DNA of 40,482 nt from Bacteroidales bacterium (GCA_030690365.1 JAUYGX010000019.1:1-40482), one strand, 5' to 3'; positions 23,724 to 33,595 are shown, counted from the first letter of the stretch. Made by a program: numbers and translations. Notes: generated by a model not told the origin, from the letters alone.

Positions 23724-26700
23724 ATGCCACTTGTAGTTTATAAATCTTCAGCAGGATCGGGTAAAACAACCACACTCGTAAACGAATACCTAAAAATTTG
23801 TTTGCAACGTCCCGAAGATTTCAGACACATCCTGGCCATTACTTTTACCAACAAGGCGGCGCATGAAATGAAGGATCGAATCATCGGGACTTTGAAAATA
23901 ATTGCAAAAAACCAATGGCACAGCGATTCCGCGATTCAACTGTTATTTGACAAAGTAAACTTATCAGAAATTGAATTTGCCGACCGGGCAAAAAAAGTGC
24001 TCACCCTGATTCTTCACCGGTATGAAGATTTTTCGGTTAGCACCATCGACTCATTTATTCATAAAGTCATCAGGACATTCTCAAATGAAGTGAACCTGCC
24101 ACCCAATTTTGAGGTGGTACTCAACCATCAGGACATGATTCCTGAAATTGTTCAGCGACTTTATGACAAAGTGGGTACAGATGCCAACCTCACGGAGATT
24201 TTGGTGCGATTTGTCCTCACCCAAACTGAGGATGAAAAAAGTCCCGACCCTACCTACATGCTCAACAGCTTTATTGTCAGCCAGATGAGTGAAGAGAGTT
24301 TCCTACAGGTGAAGAAACTCGCAGATTTATCTTCACATCAATTGTGGATTGTGATTAAGAAATTGTTGAATAATCTTGAAAACCAGAAGGTTTCCATCGA
24401 GAAAGTGGCCGTAGAAGCCCTGAAATTAATCAACGACCATGGCATCGTGTCAGGCGATCTGGCCGGAGGTACACGGGGAATTTATAGTTTCTTTAGTAAA
24501 GCGGCCCAGGTAAAGAATACGGCTGTAGACAAATTACCTGCCACAGCAACTGTTTTAAAATATATTGCCGAAGATAAATGGACTTCATCCAAAGTGAGAC
24601 CTGATGTAAAAAAAGAAATTGAATTAATCAAAACACAACTTCTTGACCATTTTGAACACCTGGTTCATCTGTTTGAACCCTATTTTATGCTGTACCTCCT
24701 CAGCCGGAAGATATACACACTGGCACTCATTCATGAGCTTCGCCTGGTGATGGACGGTTACACCGAAGAAACCGGGAAGGTGCATATATCAGACTTCAAC
24801 AAACTTGTCTACAACCAGGTAGCCGGACAACCAGTTCCTTTTATTTACGAACGCCTTGGCAAAAAGTACCAATACTTTTTAATTGATGAGTTTCAGGATA
24901 CTTCGCTGTTGCAATGGAATAACCTGCTCCCGCTTATTGATGAGTCGCTGGCATACAACCGGTTTAACATGTTGGTTGGAGATGCCAAACAGGCCATTTA
25001 CCGGTTTCGGAACGGAGAAGTGGAGTTGTTTGCCAACTTGCCAATGTTATTTGAAAATGATGGATCAGCCATCTCGCTACAGCGTGAAAATCAATTGATA
25101 AACGCCTATCAGGAAATTCCCCTCGACACCAACTGGCGCTCACACGAAGAAATCATCAGGTTTAACAACAGGTTTTTCGGTTTTTTAAAAAACCAATCAG
25201 GAGAATATATCGAAAAAATTTATTCCATTCACGAACAAAAAGTATCCGGCAATAAAACAGGAGGTTTGGTGAGCCTCCACCTGATAAACGATGCCAACAA
25301 GGAAGATCTTTGGCTCAGGAAACAGGAAAAAATCAGGGAAATTGTTGAACAATTACTTGAAAACGGCTACCAGCTAAACGACATTGGTATCCTTTGCCGT
25401 ACCGGTGAAGCCGTCCGATTGCATGCGGCTTTCCTGATGAATTTGGGTTATCCGGTGCTTTCGGAAGAATCGCTGTTGGTGGCCAATGCGCCCGAAGTGC
25501 AGGTAATGGCAGCTTTTTTTCAACTTCTGGCTAATCCCTCCGACAGCATTGCTCAAACTACCCTGGCCGAAAACCTACGATTGCTTCACCATGCCGAAAA
25601 GGAAACAGATGCCTTTTTAAGAATTCTTATCTCACTAAAATGCAACACCTTAGATTGCATTTTCGACTATTTTAACATCCAAAAAGGCGATTACAACCTG
25701 GCTCAAAAGCCATTGACCGAAATAGCCGATTTTGTGTGCAGAAACCTGCTTAAAACAAGTAAGGCAAATGTTTTTGTGCAATACTATTTCGAGTTGCTTC
25801 ACCAGGCTCCTCAATCCATCGAAGACCTCAATCGTTTGTGGGAAGATAAGAAAAAAAGCTATTTTATTGCTTCGCCCGAAAACACAGATGCCATTCAGGT
25901 GATGACAGTGCACAAGTCCAAAGGATTGGCATTTAACACGGTGATTGTGGATGCCGATCAGGATATGATCAAAGCCACTAAACGGGAATTTTGGATGGAT
26001 ATGCCATCAGATGATCCGGATGAACTTCAGGTAGGCTTGTTACCTTTATCGCGGGCACTCTCGCTCATCAACAAGGAAGAAATATTTTTACGCGAACAAA
26101 ATCGCTCGCTGCTTGATTATCTGAATGTGCTGTATGTGGCTTTCACACGACCGCGTAAAGCACTTTTTATTTTGGCCAATAACCACGATGAAATCAAAAG
26201 AGGGAAGCTGGCGACCTACCTGTTTGATTTTCTAAACAGTGAAGGTCTGTTTGAAGCAGGTTTGTTTAGTTATCAGTTTGGTGAACTTCCTACACAAAGC
26301 ATCCCTGTTACTGTGGATGTTGGATCAGAGCAACTTTCGTCCTGGGTATCATATCCATGGAACGATGAGCGGTGGGTTACCAAACCTGATGAATCGCTGT
26401 TTTTTGATGAAGTAACTGCTTCCGGCAGAGATTACGGCATCATGTTACATCGGCTGTTGTCGTGCATTACCGACTATCGCGACATTGACTATTTGATGGA
26501 ACATCAGCTTTTGTCGGGGGTATTTACTGAGGAAGAATCTACATTTTTAACTTCAATTCTCGTTCAGCTCACCCGACACCCAAAACTGAGTGCTTATTTT
26601 ATGCCCGGGGTATGGAGTAGAAACGAAACTGAGGTTTTACTTAACTCAGGTGAAATCATCCGGCCCGACCGCATTGTAAAAACAGGCGATTCGATCGTTG

Positions 26701-26849
26701 TAATTGACTATAAAACAGGTGAACGAAAGCCCGAACATACAAAACAAATACAAGATTACAAGCAGGCTATGATACAATTGGGATATACAAATGTAAAGGC
26801 ATTGTTGGTTTACCTACAGGATGAAATCGAAGTAGCAGAAGTTTTTTAA
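23724..26849 (+). CDS. UvrD/RecB-type helicase-nuclease (AddA-like)
   Basis: 1041 aa. Superfamily 1 DNA helicase with Walker A SSAGSGKT (residues 8-15), motif Ia (ITFTNKAAHEM), Walker B D388-E-F-Q-D392, motif IV/V region (VGDAKQAIYRFRNGE, DTNWRS) and VMTVHKSKGL and YVAFTRPR late motifs. The C-terminus is a PD-(D/E)xK nuclease: D982 (RPDRIV), then D995-Y-K997 in VIDYKTG, and an upstream YGIMLHRLL helix. This is the AddA/RecB layout, used for end-resection of double-strand breaks with an AddB-like partner, which is not encoded here. The ATG at 23724 (MPLVVYKSS) is chosen over an in-frame TTG at 23700. It follows tamB by 36 bases and may be co-transcribed. Confidence 0.93.
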   Translation: MPLVVYKSSAGSGKTTTLVNEYLKICLQRPEDFRHILAITFTNKAAHEMKDRIIGTLKIIAKNQWHSDSAIQLLFDKVNLSEIEFADRAKKVLTLILHRYEDFSVSTIDSFIHKVIRTFSNEVNLPPNFEVVLNHQDMIPEIVQRLYDKVGTDANLTEILVRFVLTQTEDEKSPDPTYMLNSFIVSQMSEESFLQVKKLADLSSHQLWIVIKKLLNNLENQKVSIEKVAVEALKLINDHGIVSGDLAGGTRGIYSFFSKAAQVKNTAVDKLPATATVLKYIAEDKWTSSKVRPDVKKEIELIKTQLLDHFEHLVHLFEPYFMLYLLSRKIYTLALIHELRLVMDGYTEETGKVHISDFNKLVYNQVAGQPVPFIYERLGKKYQYFLIDEFQDTSLLQWNNLLPLIDESLAYNRFNMLVGDAKQAIYRFRNGEVELFANLPMLFENDGSAISLQRENQLINAYQEIPLDTNWRSHEEIIRFNNRFFGFLKNQSGEYIEKIYSIHEQKVSGNKTGGLVSLHLINDANKEDLWLRKQEKIREIVEQLLENGYQLNDIGILCRTGEAVRLHAAFLMNLGYPVLSEESLLVANAPEVQVMAAFFQLLANPSDSIAQTTLAENLRLLHHAEKETDAFLRILISLKCNTLDCIFDYFNIQKGDYNLAQKPLTEIADFVCRNLLKTSKANVFVQYYFELLHQAPQSIEDLNRLWEDKKKSYFIASPENTDAIQVMTVHKSKGLAFNTVIVDADQDMIKATKREFWMDMPSDDPDELQVGLLPLSRALSLINKEEIFLREQNRSLLDYLNVLYVAFTRPRKALFILANNHDEIKRGKLATYLFDFLNSEGLFEAGLFSYQFGELPTQSIPVTVDVGSEQLSSWVSYPWNDERWVTKPDESLFFDEVTASGRDYGIMLHRLLSCITDYRDIDYLMEHQLLSGVFTEEESTFLTSILVQLTRHPKLSAYFMPGVWSRNETEVLLNSGEIIRPDRIVKTGDSIVVIDYKTGERKPEHTKQIQDYKQAMIQLGYTNVKALLVYLQDEIEVAEVF

Positions 26850-26880
26850 CGGCCTTCAAATCAGGGTTTTTAAGCAAATT

Positions 26881-27963
26881 CTACCTATACACTTTCAGAT
26901 CGTCGAGGGCTTTTTGGTATTTTTTTGCATTGCGGTTATGTTGGGCGTAGCTTTTGGCAAAAACATGGGTTCCAGAAAGGTCGTCGTTGGCACAAAAAAA
27001 CAGGTAATTTTCGTTGCTGTGGTTTAGCACGGCTTCGATGGAAGCAATGGATGGAATGCAAATCGGGCCTGGTGGCAAACCAGCATGTTTGTAAGTATTA
27101 TAAGGCGATTCGATGTCTTTATGAACATTCAACACCCGATGAAGATTCTTATCGTTCAGGGCATAAACCAAGGTGGGATCGGCCTGCAAAAGCCATCCGG
27201 CCTCCAGTCTGTTCACATAAACTCCTGCTATCAGTGCCTTTTCATCGTTTTGATTAGTTTCGCGTTCCACAATACTGGCCAATGTAATCACCTGTGGGAT
27301 AGTCATGTTCATGTTTTGTGCCTGCATTTTCCTGTTGTCGTTCCAAAAGGACAAATATTCCTCACCCATTCTTTTAACAAAACCTTTGGCATCCGTATTC
27401 CAGTAAAACTCATAGGTATTTGGGATAAACAAACAGGAAATTGTTTCAGGAGCCAGATTGTATTCCTGCATTGTTGTCGGATTGGTGAGGTTGGCCACAA
27501 TAGAAGCCGAATCTGCTTCAATTTGCTCAGCCACCCGACCTGCCAACTGATAAATATCGCGGAGGTTGTTAAAAACCACCTTGACGGGAGTTTGATTTCC
27601 CGATCTCAATAACTTAACCAACTCATTGTTGCTCATATCGTTGTTGATGATAAAACGGCCAGGTTTTACCAGTTCAGGATATTTTTTTTGCAGTGCCCAC
27701 CATTCAAAATTCTCGCGGTGAATAATGAGGCCTTTTTTATATAAAATCGATTTTACCTGATCGAAGGTGGCCGCGGTTGGGATATACACCGAAACAGGTT
27801 TTCCGTCAGAAGTCCAAACATTGGGCTTTAAAACAATTCCATACAAAAACCAGGAAGCACCTGCAACTACCATAGCAAGAAACAAAACAATCCATAAAAC
27901 AATACGAACGAACCTATTTTTCTTCTTTTTCTTGCCTCTATATTGTGAATGATAATACGACAT
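26881..27963 (-). CDS. mltG: Endolytic murein transglycosylase MltG
   Basis: 360 aa. A short basic cytoplasmic tail (GKKKKKNR) precedes one membrane segment (about 19-42); the rest lies in the periplasm. A LysM-like subdomain (about 55-120) is followed by the YceG/MltG catalytic domain with FIPNTYEFYW and ASIVERET, in which E233 matches the catalytic glutamate. The end has the substrate motifs ADPTLVYAL, SPYNTYKHAGLPPGPICIPS and FCANDDLSGTHVF (the first two quoted as seen). MltG cuts nascent glycan strands and so limits their length. It is the last gene of a dapF-GNAT-mltG unit, starting directly after the stop of the acetyltransferase. Confidence 0.96.
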   Translation of the reverse strand: MSYYHSQYRGKKKKKNRFVRIVLWIVLFLAMVVAGASWFLYGIVLKPNVWTSDGKPVSVYIPTAATFDQVKSILYKKGLIIHRENFEWWALQKKYPELVKPGRFIINNDMSNNELVKLLRSGNQTPVKVVFNNLRDIYQLAGRVAEQIEADSASIVANLTNPTTMQEYNLAPETISCLFIPNTYEFYWNTDAKGFVKRMGEEYLSFWNDNRKMQAQNMNMTIPQVITLASIVERETNQNDEKALIAGVYVNRLEAGWLLQADPTLVYALNDKNLHRVLNVHKDIESPYNTYKHAGLPPGPICIPSIASIEAVLNHSNENYLFFCANDDLSGTHVFAKSYAQHNRNAKKYQKALDDLKVYR

Positions 27964-28509
27964 CTATTCAGGTTTAACTATTTCTATCAATTGATAAAAA
28001 AGGACATCGATTCTCTCGAAACCCCTGATCAGCCACTGTTTTTTTACCCCCGAAAGCTTGAAACCCGCTTTCTCGAACAAGTTGATACTGGCTGTATTAT
28101 CCTGTTCTATTTCGCAATAAAGCTGACAAAGCTTTAAATACCCAAAGGCATACCTGATCAGAATTTTCAATGCAATTGCTGCAAAACCCTTCCCTCTTTC
28201 ATCTTCGAGTAGTGTTATACCTACACCGGCCCGTTTATGTTTCGGTTCAAAGTCAAAAATATCAACTGTGCCTATGGTTTTGCTTTTTTTTCCTTCTATT
28301 TTTTCGATAATAAAGCGAATCTGGCGCGACGAATAGATGTCCTTATCTGCCATTAACACGTACTGTTCCAGGTCGAAACGTGAAAAAGGAGATTGGGTAT
28401 TACTCAAGTGCCATAGCCGACTGTCGTTTTCCAGATCGAATAAAAAATCCACATCATCGGGTTCAGGTGCCCGAAGTTTAATACCATTAAACTGCAACAT
28501 ATTTTTCAT
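27964..28509 (-). CDS. GNAT-family N-acetyltransferase
   Basis: 181 aa cytoplasmic acetyltransferase of the RimJ/RimL/SpeG-like branch. Seen: IKLRAPEPDDVDFLFDLEND at the start, GTVDIFDFEPKHKRAGVGITL with the EDERGKGFAAIAL acetyl-CoA loop (R/Q-x-x-G-x-G/A type), and a C-terminal LYCEIEQDNTASINLFEKAGF, the usual 'N..s..lyeK.GF' motif. The substrate may be spermidine, a protein N-terminus or another amine; it cannot be decided here. The stop codon directly abuts the mltG start and the gene begins 30 bases after dapF, so all three are one operon. Confidence 0.93.
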   Translation of the reverse strand: MKNMLQFNGIKLRAPEPDDVDFLFDLENDSRLWHLSNTQSPFSRFDLEQYVLMADKDIYSSRQIRFIIEKIEGKKSKTIGTVDIFDFEPKHKRAGVGITLLEDERGKGFAAIALKILIRYAFGYLKLCQLYCEIEQDNTASINLFEKAGFKLSGVKKQWLIRGFERIDVLFYQLIEIVKPE

Positions 28510-28539
28510 ATCATCTTCCTTTTCTGCTTCAACAAGCAG

Positions 28540-29334
28540 TTATCCAATCAAATTCACCTCACCTGTGCAAATTAACTCTGCAGGACCACGAAGCCACACC
28601 CTGCTTCTCCCCCACTCTTCCATGTGGTAATCTACCTTAAAACGTCCGCCAGGGGTTTCAATTGCCCAGTTGCTTTTTCCAAACCTGATTCCTGCAGCGA
28701 TGGCCGATGCGGTAACCCCTGTACCACAGCTTAAAGTTTCGTCCTCCACCCCCCGCTCGTAGGTTCGCACAAATAATTCATCCTGAGTAGTTTCAACAAA
28801 ATTTACATTCACTCCGCCCCATTCCAACCGGGTGTTGTTTCTTAATTTTCTTCCTTTTGAAAACACATCCAAACTGTGAACATTTTCCACAAATTTCACC
28901 AAATGGGGCGAACCGGTATCAATAAAAAAATCGTTTCCATCCTGCTCAATCGTTTTAACGTCCTGCATTTGCAGCGAAACAAACCATTCCTTACCAGGCT
29001 GAATTTCGCGATCAATTACAGCCCGATGAACCCCATCCACGGCATCAAATGTCAACGATTGAGATGCATATTGTTTCATAAAAGCAAAAGCCGAAACCGA
29101 TCGTCCACCATTGCCACACATAGTTCCTTCCAGTCCATCGGCATTGTAGTATTTCATGGTAAAGTCTTGTTTATCAGATGGTGAAATTTCGATTAAACCA
29201 TCTGCTCCAACACCAAACCGGCGGTGACAAACCCTTCTAATCTGATCTTCTGTCAAATTGACCGACGCCGACATATTGTCAACCAAAATAAAATCGTTGC
29301 CGTTGCCATGAAATTTATAAAATGGTAGTATCAT
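28540..29334 (-). CDS. dapF: Diaminopimelate epimerase DapF
   Basis: 264 aa, cytoplasmic. It converts LL- to meso-diaminopimelate, the cross-linking residue of peptidoglycan and precursor of lysine. Seen: FYKFHGNGNDFILVDN at the start, the first catalytic cysteine C73 in MCGNGGRS, and the second, C203, in ETLSCGTGVTASAIA. Length and motifs are typical. It leads an operon with a GNAT acetyltransferase and mltG, so two of three genes serve the cell wall. It is divergent from the degQ-like protease gene (113 bases between starts). Confidence 0.97.
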   Translation of the reverse strand: MILPFYKFHGNGNDFILVDNMSASVNLTEDQIRRVCHRRFGVGADGLIEISPSDKQDFTMKYYNADGLEGTMCGNGGRSVSAFAFMKQYASQSLTFDAVDGVHRAVIDREIQPGKEWFVSLQMQDVKTIEQDGNDFFIDTGSPHLVKFVENVHSLDVFSKGRKLRNNTRLEWGGVNVNFVETTQDELFVRTYERGVEDETLSCGTGVTASAIAAGIRFGKSNWAIETPGGRFKVDYHMEEWGRSRVWLRGPAELICTGEVNLIG

Positions 29335-29430
29335 ATCTCATTATTAAGCATTCAGGGATAATCTGTTGCAGCTTAACATTTATTAACCTTTAGAAAATAA
29401 TTTCAGGCAGATTAATTGCGTTAATCAAAG

Positions 29431-29438
29431 CAAAAATA
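29431..29438 (-). promoter_or_regulatory. Possible -7 element (TATTTTTG) for dapF operon
   Basis: TATTTTTG on the minus strand lies 96 bases before the dapF ATG, close to the start of the divergent protease gene. The long leader makes this only a candidate. Confidence 0.3.
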
Positions 29439-29447
29439 CAAGAGAAA

Positions 29448-30920
29448 ATGAAACTAAGTTCGTTTACAAAAAGTTTTTTAGGAGGGGCAGCAGGAGCTGC
29501 TTTGGTTTTGTCACTGGTATTTTTTACCCAAACAGGTCATAAATCAACAACCGGAACAACTCCCCTGACAAATCAGGAGATCAATGCCTCCCAACCGATA
29601 CCGGTACATCAGTCGTCATATTTACCCGAAACAACCACTGACTTTAGAAAAGCCGCAGTAAAGTCGTTGGATGCCGTGGTGCATATAAAAACAGAAATAT
29701 TAACCGATAATTCAGCTTATAACGATTTTTTTGGTCCCTTTAAGGATTATTTTAATCAACATCCGCATAGGCAAAAGGCATATACTGCCTTTGGGTCGGG
29801 AGTTATTATTTCGTCTGACGGGTACATTGTTACCAATAACCATGTGGTTGAAGGAGCCGACAAGGTATCTGTTAAATTTAACGATGGCCATGAAGCCAAG
29901 GCCAAAATTGTGGGTGTAGATCCATCCACCGACCTGGCTTTAGTAAAAGTTGACATGAATAATTTACCCAGTTTAGCCTATGGCGATTCAGATGCCCTAC
30001 AAGTTGGAGACTGGGTACTGGCTGTTGGAAACCCGTTTAACCTCAATTCAACTGTAACTGCCGGTATTGTGAGTGCCAAGGCTCGAAATATTAATATTCT
30101 TGGTTCCCGGTCGGCCATTGAATCCTTTATTCAAACCGATGCCGTGGTAAACCGCGGAAATAGTGGTGGTGCATTGGTAAACACTGAGGGCGAGCTCGTT
30201 GGCATAAATGCAGCCATTGCCTCGCACACAGGTGTATACGAAGGTTATTCTTTTGCCATACCGGTAAATATTGTCAGCAAAGTGGTGGACGATTTAATGG
30301 AATATGGCGAAATTCAACGTGCTTATATCGGTGTACAAATTCAGGATGTAGATGCCGAACTGGCCGAAAACCTGGGCCTGAAGGAGGTAAAAGGCGTGTA
30401 TATCAACGGAGTAGTCGAAAACAGTGGTGCTTCTGATGCGGGACTTCAAAAAGGAGATATTATTTTATCCATTGACAACAGGCCCACAAACACCACTTCT
30501 GCCCTGATGGGTACCATTGCGCAGTACAGCCCCGGAACCAAAATTGAAGTCCGGATAAACCGCGACAATGAACTAAAAACGGTAAAAGTGGTACTTAAAA
30601 ATCAAAACGGAACTACTGCCATTGTCAGGGCCGGTGATTCGTTTTTCAATGAAATGCTGGCTGCTGAATTACAACCCGTTAACCATGATGAAACCGCCAA
30701 TTTGCAGATACCTGGTGGTTTAAAAGTAGTCAGGATGGACGATGGCATTCTGAAACAGGGTGGAATCAATAAAGGACTTATTTTGTATGAAATCAATGGA
30801 GTAAAGGTAAAAAATCAACAAAATCTGGAGGAAGCACTTCATTCGTCACGAAACAATATAATCGTGCTAAAAGGAGTTTATCCTAATGGATCGAGAATTT
30901 CTTACGAATTTATGAAATAA
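29448..30920 (+). CDS. HtrA/DegQ-type periplasmic serine protease
   Basis: 490 aa. An N-terminal membrane/signal segment (about residues 8-27) exports it; it is a DegQ/DegP-like protease and chaperone for misfolded envelope proteins. The trypsin-like domain has the triad H132 (VTNNHVVEG), D162 (PSTDLALVKV) and S239 (NRGNSGGALV). Two PDZ domains follow (about 290-385 and 410-488): AYIGVQIQDVD with GLQKGDIILSID, and a shorter second one with INKGLILYEINGVKV. The divergent dapF operon is upstream and the sigma factor gene follows 76 bases downstream in the same direction. Confidence 0.95.
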   Translation: MKLSSFTKSFLGGAAGAALVLSLVFFTQTGHKSTTGTTPLTNQEINASQPIPVHQSSYLPETTTDFRKAAVKSLDAVVHIKTEILTDNSAYNDFFGPFKDYFNQHPHRQKAYTAFGSGVIISSDGYIVTNNHVVEGADKVSVKFNDGHEAKAKIVGVDPSTDLALVKVDMNNLPSLAYGDSDALQVGDWVLAVGNPFNLNSTVTAGIVSAKARNINILGSRSAIESFIQTDAVVNRGNSGGALVNTEGELVGINAAIASHTGVYEGYSFAIPVNIVSKVVDDLMEYGEIQRAYIGVQIQDVDAELAENLGLKEVKGVYINGVVENSGASDAGLQKGDIILSIDNRPTNTTSALMGTIAQYSPGTKIEVRINRDNELKTVKVVLKNQNGTTAIVRAGDSFFNEMLAAELQPVNHDETANLQIPGGLKVVRMDDGILKQGGINKGLILYEINGVKVKNQQNLEEALHSSRNNIIVLKGVYPNGSRISYEFMK

Positions 30921-30996
30921 GTTTTGTTATTTAGAATTATTTTTAATAAATTGCGTCCCCAATTTTGAGACTAACTGATAATTTCAATTCCGAACT

Positions 30997-31863
30997 ATGA
31001 GACAACTTAAAATATCAAAATCGATTACCAATCGCAATACAGCTTCACTGGATAAATACCTTCAGGACATTGGAAAAGAGGAGCTTATAACGGCTGAAGA
31101 AGAAGTAGACCTAGCCCGCAAGATCAAGGCAGGCGATCAGGTTGCTTTGGAAAAACTCACCAAAGCCAACCTGCGTTTTGTTGTATCGGTATCTAAACAA
31201 TATCAAAATCAAGGGTTAAGTTTACAGGATATGATCAATGAAGGAAACCTCGGACTGATTAAAGCAGCGCAACGTTTTGATGAAACCCGTGGTTTTAAAT
31301 TTATCTCATATGCCGTTTGGTGGATTCGCCAATCCATTTTACAGGCCCTTGCCGAACAATCGCGTATTGTCAGATTACCGTTAAACCAGGTGGGTTCGTT
31401 GAACAAAATTAAGAAAACCACCTCAAGACTGGAGCAGAAGTATGAGCGCATGCCTTCTGAATCGGAAATAGCCCAGGAAATGGAAGTGGCTGATCACAAG
31501 ATTAATTCGGCCATGAAAATCGCGACCAAATATGTTTCGATGGATGCCCCTCTGGGAGAAGAAGACGACACAAGCTTTCTGGATATGTACATTCCACGCG
31601 ATGCAGAAGAAACAGATGAGTCGCTGATGAGGGAAAGTCTGGGAAGCGAAATCCAGCGATCGCTGGCCTCGTTAAGCGACAAAGAACGCGATGTCATCAA
31701 CATGTATTATGGCATCGGCATGAACCATGGATTTACACTGGAAGAAATTGGCGACAAATTCGACCTCACCCGCGAACGGGTACGACAAATTAAAGAAAAA
31801 GCCATACGGCGACTGCGTCATACCGCACGCAGCAGACTCCTAAAAGCTTATTTAGGACAATAA
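30997..31863 (+). CDS. rpoD: Primary sigma-70 factor RpoD (Bacteroidota type)
   Basis: 288 aa. A compact primary sigma factor lacking region 1.1, as in all Bacteroidota. Region 1.2 is [29 protein letters not shown] (seen in part); region 2 has [33 protein letters not shown] and the promoter-melting [13 protein letters not shown]; region 3 has [11 protein letters not shown]; region 4 has [30 protein letters not shown] (helix-turn-helix; quoted in parts), and it ends AYLGQ. It recognises the TTTG/TAnnTTTG promoters that are seen at many genes of this window. It is followed by a strong terminator, so transcription ends before the GapDH gene. Confidence 0.97.
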   Translation: MRQLKISKSITNRNTASLDKYLQDIGKEELITAEEEVDLARKIKAGDQVALEKLTKANLRFVVSVSKQYQNQGLSLQDMINEGNLGLIKAAQRFDETRGFKFISYAVWWIRQSILQALAEQSRIVRLPLNQVGSLNKIKKTTSRLEQKYERMPSESEIAQEMEVADHKINSAMKIATKYVSMDAPLGEEDDTSFLDMYIPRDAEETDESLMRESLGSEIQRSLASLSDKERDVINMYYGIGMNHGFTLEEIGDKFDLTRERVRQIKEKAIRRLRHTARSRLLKAYLGQ

Positions 31864-31880
31864 TTAAATTTTAAGAATAA

Positions 31881-31917
31881 AAAGGTGGTTTTGTTGCAAA
31901 ACCACCTTTTTTTATAC
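31881..31917 (+). terminator. Strong Rho-independent terminator after rpoD
   Basis: A perfect 13-bp stem (AAAGGTGGTTTTG with CAAAACCACCTTT, 31881-31893 and 31897-31909), a 3-base loop and a T-run. It lies 17 bases after the rpoD stop. Confidence 0.95.
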
Positions 31918-31960
31918 ATTTGCTTTACAGCTATTACAATATTTGATTACAAAAAAAAAG

Positions 31961-33430
31961 ATGAACATGGTACCAAAAAAAAACATGAATGGCCATTACG
32001 AAGAATCGCTGAGTGAGTGGGCTCACAAGGAAATGATTGCCAATGAATTTATCTCCGTACTCACCAAACTTTTTTATGAAAAATCCATTGAACTTGTTCT
32101 GTTCAGAAGCCAACTTATCGACAGAAGTGCCAGTTTAATTCTGTACCGGCACTCCTACGTCGAAAACATCATCGACAAACAGCTCGAAATAGAGGATTCT
32201 CTCATGCTGGCCAAGGCGATCCTCCATTGTGGTGTAGGACCTTCTAAACTCGATATTGGCAGACTCAATGGAGAATGGCTCAAAGAAAAGGGTCAATTTG
32301 TTAATGCAGAAGATTTTATTAATTTCAAACTTAAAGACTATATCGGCAACAAACCGAATTTTGAAAATCCGGTGGATGTAGTGCTTTATGGTTTTGGACG
32401 CATCGGCCGTTTATTGGCCCGCGAACTGATTATCCAAGGCAACGGACATCAACTTCGTGTACGTGCCATTGTTACCCGTGGCAACGATGATGAACAAATT
32501 ACAAAACGCGCCTCCCTGTTCCGTCACGACTCGGTTCACGGGCCATTCAGGGGCGTGGCCATCGAAGATCTCGACGACAAAACCATCTATATCAATGGCC
32601 ATAAGGTATTGATGCTTAATGCTTCAAATCCGGAGGACATCGACTATACCGAGTATGGCATCAACAACGCCGTGCTGATCGACAATACCGGTATTTTCCG
32701 CGATCGTGATGCCTTGAGCCGACACCTGAGTGCCAAAGGAATTGCCAAAGTTTTGTTAACAGCTCCTGGTAAGGGTGATATTCCAAACATTGTGTTTGGC
32801 GTTAACGAAAAGTCGGTGAACTTCAAAGAGGAAACCATTTTTTCGGCAGCTTCTTGTACTACCAATGCATCAGCACCCATTTTATCGGTTTTGGAGCGTG
32901 AAATCGGCATCGAAAAAGGACATCTGGAAACGGTTCATTCATACACCAACGACCAGAACCTTTTGGACAACATGCACAAAAAATCACGCAGAGGTCGTTC
33001 TGCACCCCTCAATCTGGTTATTACCGAAACCGGGGCTGCCTCGGCTGTTACCAAAATCATCCCCAGCCTCAAGGGTAAACTTACCGGAAATGCCATTCGC
33101 GTTCCCACTCCAAATGTTTCGTTGGTGGTGCTTAACTTAAGTCTGAACCGTGAAACCACCAAGGAAGAAATCAACGAGATGATGCGCCAGGCTTCCCTTA
33201 CGGGAGATTTGGTGGCCCAGATTAAATATTCCACCTCAGCCGACGCCGTTTCATCAGATTATATTGGAGAGTATGCAACCAGCGTTTTCGATAGTTTGGC
33301 AACCATTGTGTCGGAAGACAAGAAAAATGTAGTGCTGTATATTTGGTACGACAACGAGTTTGGATATGCATTGCAGGTGATTCGTGTTGCTAAAAATATG
33401 GCCGGAGTTAAACGACCCACTTACTATTAA
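31961..33430 (+). CDS. Long-form glyceraldehyde-3-phosphate dehydrogenase
   Basis: 489 aa, about 150 longer than usual GapDH. Residues 1-138 are an N-terminal helical extension (ESLSEWAHKEMIANEF, SIELVLFRSQLIDRS). The GapDH body follows: YGFGRIGR (143-150), LFRHDSVHGPF, catalytic C299 in ASCTTNAS and H326 in VHSYTNDQN, then RRGRSAP, AIRVPTPNVSLV and a final WYDNEFGYALQV. Two points differ from the classic form: the second motif cysteine is Ala (CTTNA), and the Asp of 'IND' after strand two is R173 (VTR), which suggests NADP rather than NAD. It oxidises glyceraldehyde-3-phosphate or works in reverse in gluconeogenesis. ATG 31961 is preferred over TTG 31943. Confidence 0.92.
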   Translation: MNMVPKKNMNGHYEESLSEWAHKEMIANEFISVLTKLFYEKSIELVLFRSQLIDRSASLILYRHSYVENIIDKQLEIEDSLMLAKAILHCGVGPSKLDIGRLNGEWLKEKGQFVNAEDFINFKLKDYIGNKPNFENPVDVVLYGFGRIGRLLARELIIQGNGHQLRVRAIVTRGNDDEQITKRASLFRHDSVHGPFRGVAIEDLDDKTIYINGHKVLMLNASNPEDIDYTEYGINNAVLIDNTGIFRDRDALSRHLSAKGIAKVLLTAPGKGDIPNIVFGVNEKSVNFKEETIFSAASCTTNASAPILSVLEREIGIEKGHLETVHSYTNDQNLLDNMHKKSRRGRSAPLNLVITETGAASAVTKIIPSLKGKLTGNAIRVPTPNVSLVVLNLSLNRETTKEEINEMMRQASLTGDLVAQIKYSTSADAVSSDYIGEYATSVFDSLATIVSEDKKNVVLYIWYDNEFGYALQVIRVAKNMAGVKRPTYY

Positions 33431-33451
33431 AAAATCAGACAGGTTATTTGG

Positions 33452-33484
33452 CCGGTATTTCTTTTTGGGGATACCGGTTTTTTT
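33452..33484 (+). terminator. Rho-independent terminator after the GapDH gene
   Basis: Stem CCGGTAT (33452-33458) with ATACCGG (33471-33477), 12-base loop and a run of seven T. It lies 21 bases after the stop codon. Confidence 0.85.
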
Positions 33485-33595
33485 ATGGACACCTGTGAAC
33501 CGCATAACTATCTATCTATTAACCAACAATAAACATCCTAACAAGCCGAAAAAAGAATTAATAAAAATTTCAATAGCCACTATCCTCCTGATTAC

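Noticed and set aside
27085-27612. 175-codon plus-strand frame inside mltG
   Set aside because: It is antisense to a well-supported MltG catalytic domain and lacks any family pattern.
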